DNA of 64,000 nt, from positions 7,130,001-7,194,000 of the forward strand of contig JAYKYS010000018.1 of NCBI GenBank assembly GCA_036924285.1. Reading direction: 5' to 3'. Position numbers and translations under genes: made by a program. Positions 1 through 12,100 of the stretch are shown here, piece by piece; the stretch's first letter is position 1, and each line of letters begins with the position of its first letter. This stretch comes from Asterella californica (lineage: Eukaryota; Streptophyta; Marchantiopsida; Marchantiales; Aytoniaceae). The notes beneath the pieces are model-generated. The model worked only from the letters and a program-made list of their open reading frames with translations, did not search any database and was not told where the DNA came from.

Positions 1-409
1 CGGCAGTTGGTGGAGTCCAATTCCGATGAGAGAGAGAGAGCGATGGGTTTCGCTACGAGTACGACGGCAGTAGCTTCGGTGTCGGAGGCTTCACGTCATC
101 AAGTATTGGATCAAGCAATGGACTTGAATTGTTTGACATGGATTGTTAGTCTTGGATTGGCTGAGCAGCGTCAAATGCGATCGACGAGTGTTACTACTCG
201 GACACTTCTGAGCTCTTTGTCTATGGAGTCGGTGGAGGTAAAGACTAGGACGAGGCGTGTGGAGTTCGTCACCTTGGACATCATGAGATGTCATAAGAGA
301 GAATGTGGAGCTTGCAGCTAAGACTGTAAGAGAGCTTTGCACAGTGGCGGTGGAGGTTGTTGGTGATGAGCAGAAGGAAACTGCTCCAGAGGCTGCAAGA
401 TAGCAGTCA

Positions 410-1391
410 ATGACTTCGTCTTCTACCTCTAGCATGTTGACAGAGGATACTTGGGAGCTCAAGATTGGACCCAAGCTTATAAGAGAGGAGAGACGAAGAA
501 TTCAAAGATTCCTGAAGAGCTACAGGAATTGTTTTACCTTCAGTATGAAGGATTTGGGTATCTTGAAGGGACAAGGCATACGGATCGACTTGACTAATGA
601 CACGTCAATCTTTCGACGTCCTTACAAGTACAGTGACATGGAGAGAGCTTTGATCCAGAGTAGGACTTAAGACTTGTTGGAGGTTGGATTGGTGGAGATG
701 TTGCATGGAGAGTATGCATCTGTCATAGTTATGTCAGCAAAGAAGAATATGTATGACAAATTACACTGATAGACGGATGTGTAGAGACTACCGTCTTATC
801 AATCATGCCGACATCTGAGGAGATCTCTGATGCAATGGGGCATGTGAAGGTCTTCATACTTTGGATCTTTGAGCAAGGTATCATCAATTGCTAGCGAGAG
901 AAGAAGATAAGACAACATTCTGGGGAATTGACTCTCACGGTAAGGATTGTTTGTATCAGTGGCGGTTCTTACCATTTGCGTTGAAGAACGCCCCTGCTGA
1001 GTTCCAGAGGGTGATGGACAAGATCCTAGCAGGATTGGATTTTGTCAGATGTTATATTGATGACATCTTATTCTATAGTGCTACTGTGGAGGAGCACGAG
1101 AGACACTTACGAGATGTGTTCGAGCGGTTGAGAGCTCATGGGTTGAAGTTACACCCTGGGAAGCGTAAGTTCTTTTAGGAGTTGGTAGAGTATCTGGGCC
1201 ACACCATCTACCCAAGTGGATTGGGTGTTCAACATACGAAGGTTGAGGCTATTGCACGTATCTCACGCCTCACAGATGTGAGTCGAGTTCGAGCATTTGT
1301 TGGTTTGACGAACTTCTACAGTCGATACGTGAAAGGGTTTAGTGCAATTGCGAAGTCATTGACCAAGCTGATGAAGATGGACCAAGAGTGA
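410..1391 (+). pseudogene. Reverse transcriptase remnant of family P
   Basis: The open pieces 410-670, 671-770 (same frame after a stop), 888-1178 and 1182-1391 align in order with a Ty3/gypsy RT. Visible blocks are the 'GDYR.IN'-like segment decayed to CRDYRLIN near 785, the LDL/GYHQLLA block near 870-895, the QWRFLPFALKNAPAEFQ block (958-1005), the catalytic YIDDIL (about 1053-1070), and the thumb block FVGLTNFYSRYVKGF (1298-1342). A stop at 1179 interrupts KRKFF/ELVEYLGH. RT copies element RNA into DNA; this copy cannot make an intact enzyme. Confidence 0.88.
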
Positions 1392-1479
1392 CAATGGGGA
1401 GCGAGCTTTTGTAGAGCTCAAGGATACGTTGACATCTGCTCTCATCTTGAGGAGACTCGTTAGGGGGCATCCTTTCCAA

Positions 1480-1846
1480 CTGCACACTGATTAGGTATGT
1501 GGGACTTGGAGCAGTGCTGACTTAGCACGATGATGAGAAAAAGAGAGTTTGTGATGGCGTATGTCAGTCGCTCCAACAATTCAGCGGAGATGAGGTACAG
1601 TTCGTACGAGGAGGAGTGTTTAGCTGTGGTGTGGGCTGTTGCACACAGAACCCCTTTACTGATCACCAGCTGCTCAAGTGGTTGATGGAGTCCGACAAGC
1701 TTACAGAGAAGCTTGCACGATGGGATCTTATCTTACAGGAGTATGACTTCCAGGTAGTACATAGACTTGGAGTTGCAAACCTAGATGCCGATGGGTTGAG
1801 TCATAATGCATACATGAGTCAGCAAGATCAGACTGGGGTTCGATGA
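1480..1846 (+). pseudogene. RNase H remnant of family P
   Basis: After RT the sequence shows decayed RNase H blocks: a FQLHTD-like start near 1474-1490, a block reading FVMAYVSRSNNSAE (about 1550-1590), then an open stretch 1616-1846 with WLMESDKLTEKLARW, a VVHRLGVANLDADGLS block and the terminal D/LS motif typical of the RNase H end in gypsy elements. The same blocks, including ADGLSRN, recur on the - strand near 39230-39410. The early part has stops and frame changes. The domain would remove RNA from the RNA/DNA hybrid. Confidence 0.8.
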
Positions 1847-2199
1847 CATGACGAGATTGATGAGAAGATAGTGTCAGGGTGACATGCATCTGCCTTTCTT
1901 TGTGTGTTGGTCATGAACTCTAGTATGGAGGGCTAAGTCGTATCTTTCTCTGGTCAAAGAGTAGATGATGAGTCTCCAGATCTTGAGGGTGGAGATGGTG
2001 TTCCATACCAACGAGATATCCATGATGATGTGACCGTAATGAAGTATCTACGTACTGACGTGGTGGTAGGCACAGTAAGTGCCAAAGAACGAGATCGTGT
2101 TCTTCAACGAGTGAAGAGATATCGACGAGAAGGACGACATGTACTTCAAGTGTGAGATGATGAGAGAGTACGGATAGTGTACCATATCCATCTCAAAGG

Positions 2200-2815
2200 G
2201 CACAGTTAGTACGACATGCCCATGAGGAGTTGGAACCTTTTGGAGTGAAGCGTACGCATAGCTTATTCCAAGGACAGTATTGATGGTGTGGTATGCACGT
2301 TGATGTGCAGCAGTTTGTCACACGATGTGTGGTTTGTGATCGAGTACGAGCATCATTTAATGCTCCTACTCCACAGTTACACTCCTTACCGATTATAGGG
2401 TTGGATTACCGTTGGAGTTTGGAGTTTGCGGGACCCTTATCGTTGACAGTACGTCACCACCGGTATGTGTTGGTGATGGTGGAGCACTTCTCCAAGTGGA
2501 TTGAGTTGGTGGCATTACCGGACAAGATGAGTGAAGGGACGGCGTATGCGTTCTTAGATCGAGTGCTGAGTCGTTTTGGAGCACCAGCTGAAGTGCTGAC
2601 AGACCAAGGTACAGAGTTCCTTGGTAAGTTTCAGACCTTGTGTGATCAAGCGCTGATTGATCATCTCTACATCTCGAGATCATCTTAAGACAGATGGTTT
2701 GACGGAGAGGGTAGTTCAGACGGTGAAGAGAGGATTGCGCAAGTATGGCTTGCAGAAGAGCCACTTGAGAGACTGGGATGTGCAGTTACTATGGTTGGCT
2801 ATGGACTACCGTTTT
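2200..2815 (+). pseudogene. Integrase remnant of family P
   Basis: The N-terminal zinc-binding HHCC module can be read from HAHEE (about 2214) through KRTHSLF to CVVCDR (about 2325-2345), with a TGA where a tryptophan codon would be expected near 2282. The core follows in 2293-2688: GLDYRWSLEFAGPL, where the usual first catalytic Asp is Glu in this copy; VLTDQGTEF with the second Asp; and after a frameshift near 2688 the TDGLTERVVQT block with the third catalytic Glu. The arrangement is that of a Ty3/gypsy DDE integrase. Broken and not functional. Confidence 0.85.
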
Positions 2816-3054
2816 AGCTGACAAGCGTCTTTGGCTTCCTTCTCACTGTAATTTCTATTGTATGGCTGAGATCCAGATCTATCTTCGGTCATTCGTCGAG
2901 ATTTTGTTGAGGTGTTGAATCTTGATGATCCGGATATGTGGGTGAACCCATGTTCTCAACGAGCAAAGACATTTCGGAGAGTTATGTCTATGACTTTTGA
3001 GAACCTAATAATTGTTTAGCATAGAGCATGTTGCGATATGCGATTATTCGAGGA

Positions 3055-3487
3055 GGAGGTTATCGATCATCGATTCGCAAGTTTCATCTTGGCGATTATA
3101 TCTATCTACAACAGACTGCATCGACGACGTTGATGCAAGGTGCACGTGGACGTGCACGTTGGACGTGACCGCAAGGTGCACTATTTTACGAGTGCGTGAG
3201 GTGTTATCTTCTGGAGTACTCATGTTAGAGGGCAGTGATGGTGTTGTTTGGAAGGACCATGTGCACAATTGCACATCATGTCATCTTCCCAACATCGATG
3301 GTACCGTTAACCCAAGCTTAGCAGTTGTACGTGCGAGCTTGAGGTGTATGTTGTGTGGATCTGCTAGTGCAGCAGCCCGTATGTTGGTGTGTGATGGTTG
3401 TTCTAGAGGTTGGCACATGTCATGTTTGACTCCACCTCTCAGTGTCGTTCCTACTGAAAAATCCACCGTGGGTTTGTCCTCGATGTA
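3055..3487 (+). pseudogene. C-terminal polyprotein tail of family P with a PHD-type zinc finger
   Basis: Downstream of integrase, one frame gives RRFHLGDYIYLQQT-like text, then ILRVREVLSSGVLMLEG, then a cysteine-rich end. The end shows CMLC, nine or so residues, CDGC, GWHMSCL and a PPL turn; after a one-base frame change near 3458 it reads PPWVCPRCK and stops. This is the Cys4-His-Cys3 spacing and the W..C..C ending of a PHD finger, a reader of histone H3 tails. It takes the place where chromoviruses carry a chromodomain, so a role in integration targeting is inferred. An extra CxxC pair (NCTSCHLPN) precedes it. A roughly 25-base duplication-like insertion lies near 3135. Confidence 0.7.
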
Positions 3488-3772
3488 AATAGCAGGGACA
3501 GTCGATTAGATCTTTGCGTGATATGGATTGTAGACAGGCGACTAATGACGCGGCAATGTAGCACCCGGTCTCCTGATCCTTGCACCCATGAATATGTATA
3601 TCACGTAGTTGGGATATGGAGCTATCTGGAGTTAGAGAGACCTAACCGTCAGTTAAGGGACAATTGTGATACACTTGTGTATGTGTATGAGATCGTCCAT
3701 GTGTTATGTGTATGTGTGGTGTACTTTTAACAGCGATGTATGTTGTATAGTGATGTATATGCGCACGACAGC

Positions 3773-4134
3773 TGTCACGTTAGTTTAGCACCCCGGGTAG
3801 GTTGGCTGAGTGTGGAGTGGTTAATCTCGATAGTGCCGTTAGGGCGAGTTCTTGGAATGACCCACTAAGATATACTTCGCAGGTAAGGCTTGGAGGCCTT
3901 AGTTCTTCAAGTTGAGCCTTCAAGCTCCTAGTTATGGTGGATACTCTTTGTGAGTGCAATCTCGAGTCTCTGCGAGCACAGAGTGGATTTGGCTCGACTT
4001 TAGTGATTGTTTAGTGCCCGTTGGCATGGTGGAGTGAGTACACATTGTTTATCTATTGTGGTACACATGACATCGTCCATGTGTTATGTGTATGTGTGAT
4101 GTACATTTGACAGCGATGTATGTTGTGTAAACTT
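3773..4134 (+). repeat. 3' LTR of family P copy 1 (end truncated)
   Basis: It begins TGTCACGTTAG and matches, in inverted orientation, 26582-26977. The end contains a repeat (about 4070-4128) of a segment already present at about 3690-3745, sharing ATCGTCCATGTGTTATGTG and CAGCGATGTATGTTGT, about 380 bases apart. The inverted copy ends GCGCACGACA; here the LTR stops short of that at about 4134. Boundaries are approximate. Confidence 0.55.
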
Positions 4135-4439
4135 AACCATTCACACAATTGATGTTGAAGATCCCAACCAGGTCGTAATCCATCCTCCTCTTGTTCTCTC
4201 CAACCATATAGAATCTTCTCTTCTTCCCCTCCCAAGACATGTACTTGCAAGCTTGAAGCCATGACTTGCAAAAATGAAGATGTCGATCGATAATTATAAG
4301 CGATTCTTGACACTTATGCCTTAGCTTGTGAATTTCTGACATCAATTCTGAAAGATTTCCAACAAAAATGATGTCAGAATTTTTAGTACTCAATGTCTTG
4401 AACATGTTAAGAACATATGGGAAAATTGTTCGGATAACT

Positions 4440-4874
4440 TCTAATTTTAAGGGAGTTTTTACAATATATTTCTGACACTATTCTGATAGCGGGTTCTCTG
4501 CAGTGATGATCGTCAAATTTATGTCGAAAAACTGTCAAAAAATTAACATCGGAATGCTGTCAGAAATATATCTTAGTATTTATGGTAAATACTGCAACGT
4601 CCTTTTGCATAATTCCGACAATAATGTTTTCCGATATCGATTAGACACAGCATCTTGGTCATGTGAGAATTTCAACACACTGTGGAAAACGTGTCAATAG
4701 TAATTATTTTTCTCACAATAATTTCTGACAGCTTTACGACATTTCTAGCTTAGCCGGAATTTTCTTTGACATTTTGTGTGGGAAATATTTTTAGTGTGGG
4801 AAAACTTTCGGAGTGTTCTCTATCAGAATGTGTCGAAATATTGGTGTCGAAAAATGCCTGAATCTGTAGTAGTG
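4440..4874. mobile_element. Possible CACTA-type (EnSpm) DNA transposon end
   Basis: The stretch ends CTGTAGTAGTG at 4874, the reverse complement of CACTACTACAG, a classic CACTA terminus. The preceding 430 bases carry many short copies of TCTGACA/TGTCAGA/TGTCGAAA-like words in both orientations, as expected of subterminal transposase-binding repeats. I did not find the matching opposite end or a transposase, so this is a fragment or a non-autonomous copy. Interpretation is moderate to weak. Confidence 0.4.
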
Positions 4875-5967
4875 TTAACAAGTCTAACTAGAAACCTTGA
4901 CTATGGACTAGTACTACAACTCGGTGCTGATGGTATGCTTCCATGTTACACAAAAATCAAGTTATTTTGCTGCAATGGACTGTTGACTCGTTCTCCGAGC
5001 TCCTGGTTTTGAAGCTATGGCATGATGCAGACGGATGCAACTCTTCATGTTACAGTGGAAGCTATATTATATGGACGCGGAAGTTCAGTTACCCACTGGT
5101 TCGGACGACTGGAAGAAGACTCGAAGCAATAACTTGTGCAGCATCTTCTGAGCGTCCACTATTCGGAGGAAAGAGCCGATGACGACTCAAGAGAAGTTTG
5201 CACTAGGCCTGTTGACATACGAGAAGCAAACCGTTGCAATCACATGTTTCTTTTAAGTTTCAGAAACCGTAAAGTAAGAATACTTTCGGTCAGTTCCAAT
5301 CATCCATAAAAGAAGCTGCCGATATGTCCAAGTAGAAAGTTTCTTGGAGACACTCTGATAAATAACAAGGCAGTGCAGTTCTGTTTCTCACCAAAGAGCA
5401 TGAAAATGAATCTTGCATCGATCAGTTTCCTTTCCCCTTCTAGCTTTCCTACGTTTCGATGCATGTAAAAGTAATGTTTGCCACACACAAATAGATATTA
5501 CATATCCTGCAGCTGCTACCATTCGAGGCTTATATAGTTGGTGATACCGATCGAGAGATTTGGTATGGTACTATTTTATTCACGACGATTCTACCTGTGT
5601 GTAAGAGGTGTAAGAGCTAAACGTACATGTGAATGTGAAGCTCAACCAGTTGTTTCCACGAAGCAATGTCCTATGAAAATTTGGCCTCATGTTTGTAATT
5701 CAGTTACCCCTTTGATGACGGACCGTAGGCCTGATCTATAATCAAATACTGGACCCACTGAGTCCATATTTTATCCTCATAGTTGACAACCTTAGGACAA
5801 CTTTTGACAAGGGTACTCACCTCCTTTTCCAAGACTTCCAAGAGAGTCAATTTTCCACTCTAACCAAAGCCCCTTGTTTAGATCGAGAAATCTGTCACCA
5901 ATTTCCCTAATTCTTGTTGCTATGCTGTTCTTGAATTATTGTTGCTATTGCTATACGTTGAAGCGAA

Positions 5968-6123
5968 AGGATGATACTCAATCATTGTGTATCATCCTAT
6001 ATAAGATAACTTCTAGTAAGTCCTCCATCTATCATTATGATAGATGGAGGCGCAGTTAGTTGATAGAAGTTATCTGGTCTCCTGGAAGGAGACCACCTAG
6101 AACCAGTAAAGTTCTAGGTGGTC
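5968..6123. repeat. Cascade of four consecutive hairpins
   Basis: Four inverted repeats follow one another in 156 bases. 5968-5977 pairs with 5989-5998 (10 bp). 6004-6015 pairs with 6064-6075 (12 bp) and encloses a 14-bp perfect stem, 6022-6035 with 6037-6050. 6075-6082 pairs with 6088-6095 (8 bp). 6091-6103 pairs with 6111-6123 (13 bp). All arms are exact. Function unknown; it could be a structured RNA, a foldback transposon or a product of template switching. Confidence 0.85.
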
Positions 6124-7929
6124 TTCTACACATTGACCATAACACAACTCGACGACTTTCAACAGAACAGGTCTTTAAAAGAGTGATCTATTCTAAACCA
6201 ACATCAACCAAGTGTAGTAGGTCATATGCTAAGCCGTTGTTGCAAAGATAACACTGGAAAACAGAAGGACGTTTCAATATCCTTTTACTAAACAAGCATA
6301 AACTATACATAGCATGTTTACTTGCGCCATTCTTCTTTAAAGACTTTCATAGAATATTAAGATTTGATATTGATGATATTGACAAAGAATGATGTATGAG
6401 TTTCCCATCTCCGTAACGGTAAGTAATATCGTTAGTGTTAGAGTTTGCAACTTGCTCCAACGTGCGCTAGCGTTCCACATGAATATATATGAGTTGGATT
6501 GTTACAGACTTGTAGTTCTTTGATTTAAAGTTATTGAAAAATATATAAACTTCATTATGTTAATGTCGTTTACTTAAAACATTAAGCTACTGATTCTGAA
6601 ACCGGAAAGGAAGGGGGACGTTTTGTCGTGTAACAAAAGGAAGGATGGAGTTGTGATGAAAACCAGAAAGTGGAAGAAAGTACCGAGAAGGAGAGATGGA
6701 GTCGTTGTGAAAATCGGTAAAATCGCTAACGCATAGCTCCGCAATTCCATTGCAAGCGAACCTATTGTTTATATTACTACCATGTCCGACGACGAAGTAG
6801 GACATTAAATAAGTCAGATCTGATCTCCTACTCTCTGTCAGTATTAGTTACTAGAGAGTTTAGGACGATTGTTATCAAACGGAGTTTCCTCTGTTCATTC
6901 TCCTTCATCAGATGGAGAGGTTAAGATGTACGGAAGCAAGAACCAAGAAATCCAACTCCTCACGCACCACTCCAACAAAAGAGAGGAAAACAGGTCCAAG
7001 AGGGAAGGGGTTTTTCGTAGCCACCACAGAAGAGATCAAAACATCACCAAAGGAACTCTTAACAATATATGCAGAGAAAATACACTATGACCTAGGGTTG
7101 GGTCCCATGTCCTAATCAATAAACAACTACAGAGAGTGTATTAGTGTTGGATACAGTACATATCAACAGGAGAGACAGCTAGAAAGGCGACCCAGTTCGG
7201 AAGGTACTGCCCCCTCGCAAGTCTGCATCAGCCCGAAGCTAGATCAACTACTCTCCATCGGCACGGTGCTGCTCAAGGTGGACAAACATCTGTTGAGTAA
7301 CTGGTTGAAGTTTTTACTCCCTAGACGGATTGGTTTGTATCACCTTCGAATAGCTAGGGAAGAACTTGGAACTTGTGTTAACTACTTGTTTGCGTCAGTC
7401 TAACGTCCTGCTGCTGACGGTCGCAAGAGATGGAAATATATATGTGTCCGTTAGTTAGTTCATTGACAAGTTCATCGTTGGTGCAAACGTCGCAGGACAA
7501 TGGTGAAGGACGCTGAAGTGAGACTTACAAGTAGTTTCGGACAGATATTCCTCAGTACATTTATCTTCTTCTTCGGAGATAAACGTCAGTGGCTTAGGAT
7601 CTGTTTTCCATGGAAGTGTTCATTTTGGGACATAGAAAGAAAGAAAGGGAGGGGCAGTGAGCAACTCAGAGATGGTTGAATGTATGTAGAACAATGTATC
7701 CACATTAAATCCCCATTTCACAGAGCAGCAATCTAGCATAACATAAAAGGTACATATTTTTATTGATTCTCCTCCGGGAATTTGCCGTGAATACGTTAGA
7801 CCAATAAAGTATCGAAATCGCTTCACCAAGAGGACAGATAACGCCTTCTGTATGGCGGAATACAAAGAAGCTCTTAAGTCATCATGAATTCGGCGGCAAG
7901 ATGTGATCCGAATACAAGTCCCTGAAACT

Positions 7930-7971
7930 CGTTAATTCTGCGTCTTCACTGCTCAAGACGCAGAATTAACG
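7930..7971. repeat. Perfect 17-bp hairpin
   Basis: 7930-7946 is the exact reverse complement of 7955-7971, with an 8-base loop. It lies in non-coding DNA with no T-run after it, so there is no reason to call it a terminator. Confidence 0.85.
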
Positions 7972-8903
7972 AAGAAGCATATAAAGACGAACTCGTAGGG
8001 TTTTTGTTGCGCGAAGGTTGCTACAGTATCTAAATGTGTATCAACGAGCCAGCTGTTTCCTCAATCTTGTCTACGTAAGTTCCGCTCGACTTTCTGATGG
8101 GCGTCTGATGTTCATCATTTCAGCGATATAAACCCCCTATAACTACAGTATGTTCTTCTAAAGAGTACAGTTTTCTGTTCATGAATCAGAACTAAGTACG
8201 GCTGAAGCGATAAGATCTGTTAGAAGTTTGAACCTCATCTTGCTGGTCATTCTTCAAAGAGTATTACAGTTCCGCGGTGTCAGTGATTGGAATCTACAGT
8301 ACTGGACTAGTTTCGCCTGTTTCTCTCTAGATTGTATACAGATTCGCAGTGATGAGGGCGATTGAGCGACGAGTGGGAATGAGTGAAGAGGAAGCGCAAC
8401 CAAATTCGTGGATGCTTTTGGAATCGCTCTCAGTTGGATATGTGTCCTTGAGGCTTCTTAATATGGAGCTTAATTGCGCTTTTTGGTTCCAACGTCCAAG
8501 ATTTGAGATGATCTCGCATAGAAACTTATATTTTCAGCTTTATTAGAAACTTTTTACAGAACATCTTGGCGATGATTCTTATGGTACAGTGGAGAGGGGC
8601 CACGAGGGCCCTGATGAAGAAACTGTTTGCAGGTAAATGACGGAAGGATCTGTTGTTCGTGATCGGGGTGCTTTGGCAGGTTTGTCTCGCTCTCATATAA
8701 AGCCTATTATATTTCATTATTAGCCTCTCCTAGGGCGGTGACTTCTGCACCGCGTAGTTTTGCTGGGTTCCTGGTTTCTCCATTGCTGCCTTGAACTAGA
8801 GTCGTTCTCTAAATGTCACAGCGGGTTTGTTGTGTCTTCCGGTCTTATTACGATGAACTAAGAAACATTTGAATTAGTGTAGAAGAATACTTTATTGCCT
8901 AGA

Positions 8904-8949
8904 GTATGCAGGACTGACTTCGTTCTCGAATGAAGTCAGGCCAGCATGC
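8904..8949. repeat. Imperfect hairpin, about 18-bp stem
   Basis: CTGACTTC at 8914-8921 pairs exactly with GAAGTCAG at 8932-8939. The stem extends outward with mismatches from 8904 to 8949 (GTATGC against GCATGC). Confidence 0.65.
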
Positions 8950-9180
8950 TTTTTATTTCCCTTTAGTCCACCTTGAATGGTGTGTCTCGTACTCACTAAC
9001 TGAGAAGCGAACACATCACTTGTACCGGAATTTTCACTAGACACGGTCTGTGTCAGTCTCAAATATATTTACAAAACTTCTTGTTTGCAGGATAGATGTC
9101 TGCAGGAGTGAAGAGTTGATGAGGTTAGTTCATATTGCCAGATTCTCTAGCAACCATCTAACGGAATTTTGCATTCTCTT

Positions 9181-12100
9181 TTAGAATCTTATGCCTCTTA
9201 TTCTCCGTCCATGCAGAACCTTCATTCCAATCAACAGACCAAGAGCCTTCCCTGCTTGCTTTCTCTCTATAGGGTTAGTGGAGACAGCAAGCGGTGCAAC
9301 CCGGTCTACGTATATTTTCATGGCTGGCCTGTTTTCTTTCTCTTCAGCCAAATAAGCTAGTGCAGTGACTGCTTCTATTCTGACTCTCTCTTCTCTTTCG
9401 TCGTTTGCTGATAAGATATGGGCCAGGTTCTGAAGAGCTTCTGGTGTTGCCATGCTTACCTTGTTGTCCTTTGCTGCAGCAAGATGAGAAAATGCAAGCG
9501 CAGCCTCATACCTCAACCTTACGGGTACCTCCATGGACAGCAGGTCTACTATCCTACTGAGAGCAAGAGCTCCGGCCATTCTGGTCTTGTTCTGTTCAGC
9601 ATGAGCTAGGTGAGAGAATGCCCTCATTGCTTGCTCTTGGATTCTTTCCTCAACTTTCCTGGACAACAAACCCACGAGGTTTTCGAGAGCCTGTGGATAT
9701 GATGCCATTGGAACCTTGTTCTTCTTTGGCGTAGCAAGATGTGCGAAGGCAGTTGCTGCTTCGTATCTAACTCCGTCGCTTATGTCGTTATCATCGGACA
9801 GTAGGCGCACAAGGCGAGGAAGAGCTTGGGGAAATACCACCATTTGCGTTTTGATCTTGCCGCTTTCCTCCGAGCTTGAGGCTAGCAAAGCAAAAGTCCC
9901 CACTGCTTCCTGTTGTAGGGTGTCTGGTACTTCTGGCGACATAAGATCCACGAGGATTTTAAGACAGCCTGGGGCTTCTAGCATCTTAACCATGTTCTCT
10001 TCTTCCCGAGCTAAACTACGGAATGCTCGTGCAGCTAAAACTCGGATAACTTGAGGCACTCCAATATCCATTAAGCTCAGTAGCCTTTTAAGAGCATCTG
10101 GAGAAGACATCTTCTCCCTGTTCTCCTTTGCCTCAGCTAGATAACCAAAGGTTCTGAGAGCTTCTCGTGCAACTTCTATATTTTCTACAGCCACCTGCTT
10201 TGACAGCAGACTTGTGATCTTCTCAAGAGCTCCAGGAAAACGGGCAAGTGTCACCTTGATGAGCTCGTTATCCTGAGCGAGAAGTGCACATGCTCTTGCT
10301 GCCTGGTATTGAAGATCTCCAGGTACTCCACTGGACAACAAGCCCACCAGCCTCTCCACAGCAAGTGGATACGCGAACATGTACGACTTATTCTCACTCT
10401 CTTCGGCTAGACTTGCAAACGCCCTTACTGCTTGGACTCGGATAGCTGCTGGCACTGTTCGAGAGAACAACTTAACCAGTTCCCCAATGGCGTTGGGACA
10501 ACATGCCATTGCTTTCTTGTTCTCATTGGCATGAGCTAGATTAGCAAAGGCTAGTGCAGATTTTTCTCGGAGTCTATCTGTAGTATCTGTATCCCTTGCT
10601 AGAAGATTTACCAGCTTTCGAAGAACATCATCCAGAGAGTCTATCTGTCTGTTCATTTCATGTGCCGTGGCCAAATTACCGAAGGCGATCGCTGCTTGAA
10701 AACGAATAGATTCAGGTAGATCTGCGGATAAGAGTTCCACCAGCCTCTGCACAGCCGAGGGAATTGTCACCATAGCAGAACGATTAGCATCTTTCCAAGT
10801 AAGAAGAGCAAAAGCTCTGACGGCTTCATGTCGGGTAGATATCGGCACTTCCACGGCCATCAGGTTTACCAGTGTCTGTGTTGCATTGGGTATCTTCACC
10901 ATCACCTCCATGTTCTCGTCTATTGATGCTAGATATGCAAAGGCAGACATAGCTTCAGTTTGCACTCGTTCACTAACTCCTCTTGACATCAGATCAACAA
11001 GTTTCTCAAGAGTTCCTGGAGTTGAAACGATCAGGGCTTCATACTCGGCTCTTTTAGCTACGATAAAGAGAGCTCTTGCTGCTTCGTATTGTAGGCTCTC
11101 AGACACTTCAGTGGACAACAAACCCACCAGTCCATGAAGAGCTGTGGCGAGTATATCCTTCATCTGAACGGTCACTATGTTGTTTTCTTCTTTCACCAGA
11201 TGAGCGAAAGCTTTTACAGCTTGTTTATGAACACATTCATATACTGATCCACACAGTAATCTGGAGAGATTCGGGAGAGCTTCCGGGTATACTGCCAGCG
11301 TCAACCTGTTCTCCTTGGTCGAAGCCAAGTTAGCAAATAGTTCTGCAGCTCCACACTGAACACTCCTGGGTACACCTTGAGACAAAAGTCTCACCACCCT
11401 TCCCAGACCTTGGGATACCAGTGGCATCCGAACCTTATTGCTCTCACTCTCAGCCAAGACGGCCAAAGTTGCTGCAGCAAGAGCTTGGACATTTTCGGGT
11501 TCTTTCGAGGACAGGAGGGAGAAGAGGCTCTCAAAAGCTCCATCGATGGCTCCCATCTTCACCCTGTTCTGTTCATTCTCGTGTATGAGGTCGAAAAACG
11601 CTCTCGCGGCTTGAAACTGGACCCCTTCCTCCTTGCCCACGAGAGACTCCTCCTTACTGAAGATCAGACTCACCAGACTCTCACCAGCTCCCATGAACGA
11701 GGCCAGCCGAACCTGGTTCTCCTTTTCAGAAGCTAAGTTGACGAAAGCTTCTACAGCTTCGCATCTGATACTGAGCAGGACGTTTCTAGACATCAAACTC
11801 ACTAACCCTTCCAGAACTCCTTTGAACTCTGTCAGTTTAACTTTCTCTGCTGTGGGGAGCCCTCGGGTTAAGTTGGAAACAGCCCTTGCCGCTTCATACT
11901 GCAAACTTCGGGACGTATTGCTGGACAGATGTTCCACTATCCTCTCAAAAGCTTTTGGCTCAGTCCAGACACTATGCACGTGTTCAGTCTCCAGTGCTAC
12001 GTTTGCCAATGTTCTCAGCGCCTGAATCTTTGCCCCCAGTGTCACTCTCCTGGAGAGAAGAGCCACTAGCCTCGCCAGAGCTTTAGGCAATTTTGCAAGT

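Larger units (their letters stand above)
1..4134 (+). mobile_element. Decayed Ty3/gypsy-type LTR retrotransposon, family P copy 1 (left end outside window)
   Basis: Remnants of reverse transcriptase, RNase H, integrase and a C-terminal zinc-finger tail follow in the Ty3/gypsy order (RT-RH-IN) on the + strand, then an LTR-like segment. The reading frame is broken by many stops and frameshifts, so the copy is dead. The first 400 bases hold an open stretch (7-321) that I cannot assign; by position it would be the gag/protease end. A second, inverted copy of this family is the host of the nested insertions between 26582 and 54639, and comparing the two confirms that the parts belong together. Confidence 0.85.
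4875..9180. other. Gene-poor spacer between element P and the U-box/ARM gene
   Basis: I see no recognisable coding region. Short open stretches such as 5538-5741, 6869-7115 and 8349-8546 show no motif and no consistent splice structure. Several perfect hairpins occur (5968-6123, 7930-7971, 8904-8949) and are listed separately. The last 200 bases before 9181 would be the 3' untranslated region of the minus-strand gene; I found no certain polyadenylation signal. Confidence 0.6.

Noticed and set aside
3012..3274. Minus-strand ORF 3044-3274 opposite the P tail
   Set aside because: Antisense to the identifiable family P coding tail.
5968..6123. CRISPR-like or bacterial terminator reading of the hairpins
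   Set aside because: The stems differ from one another, there are no equal-length spacers, and the context is eukaryotic.
9716..10054. Plus-strand open frames inside the ARM exon
   Set aside because: They are antisense shadows of the ARM repeats; the repeat pattern and codon phase belong to the minus strand.
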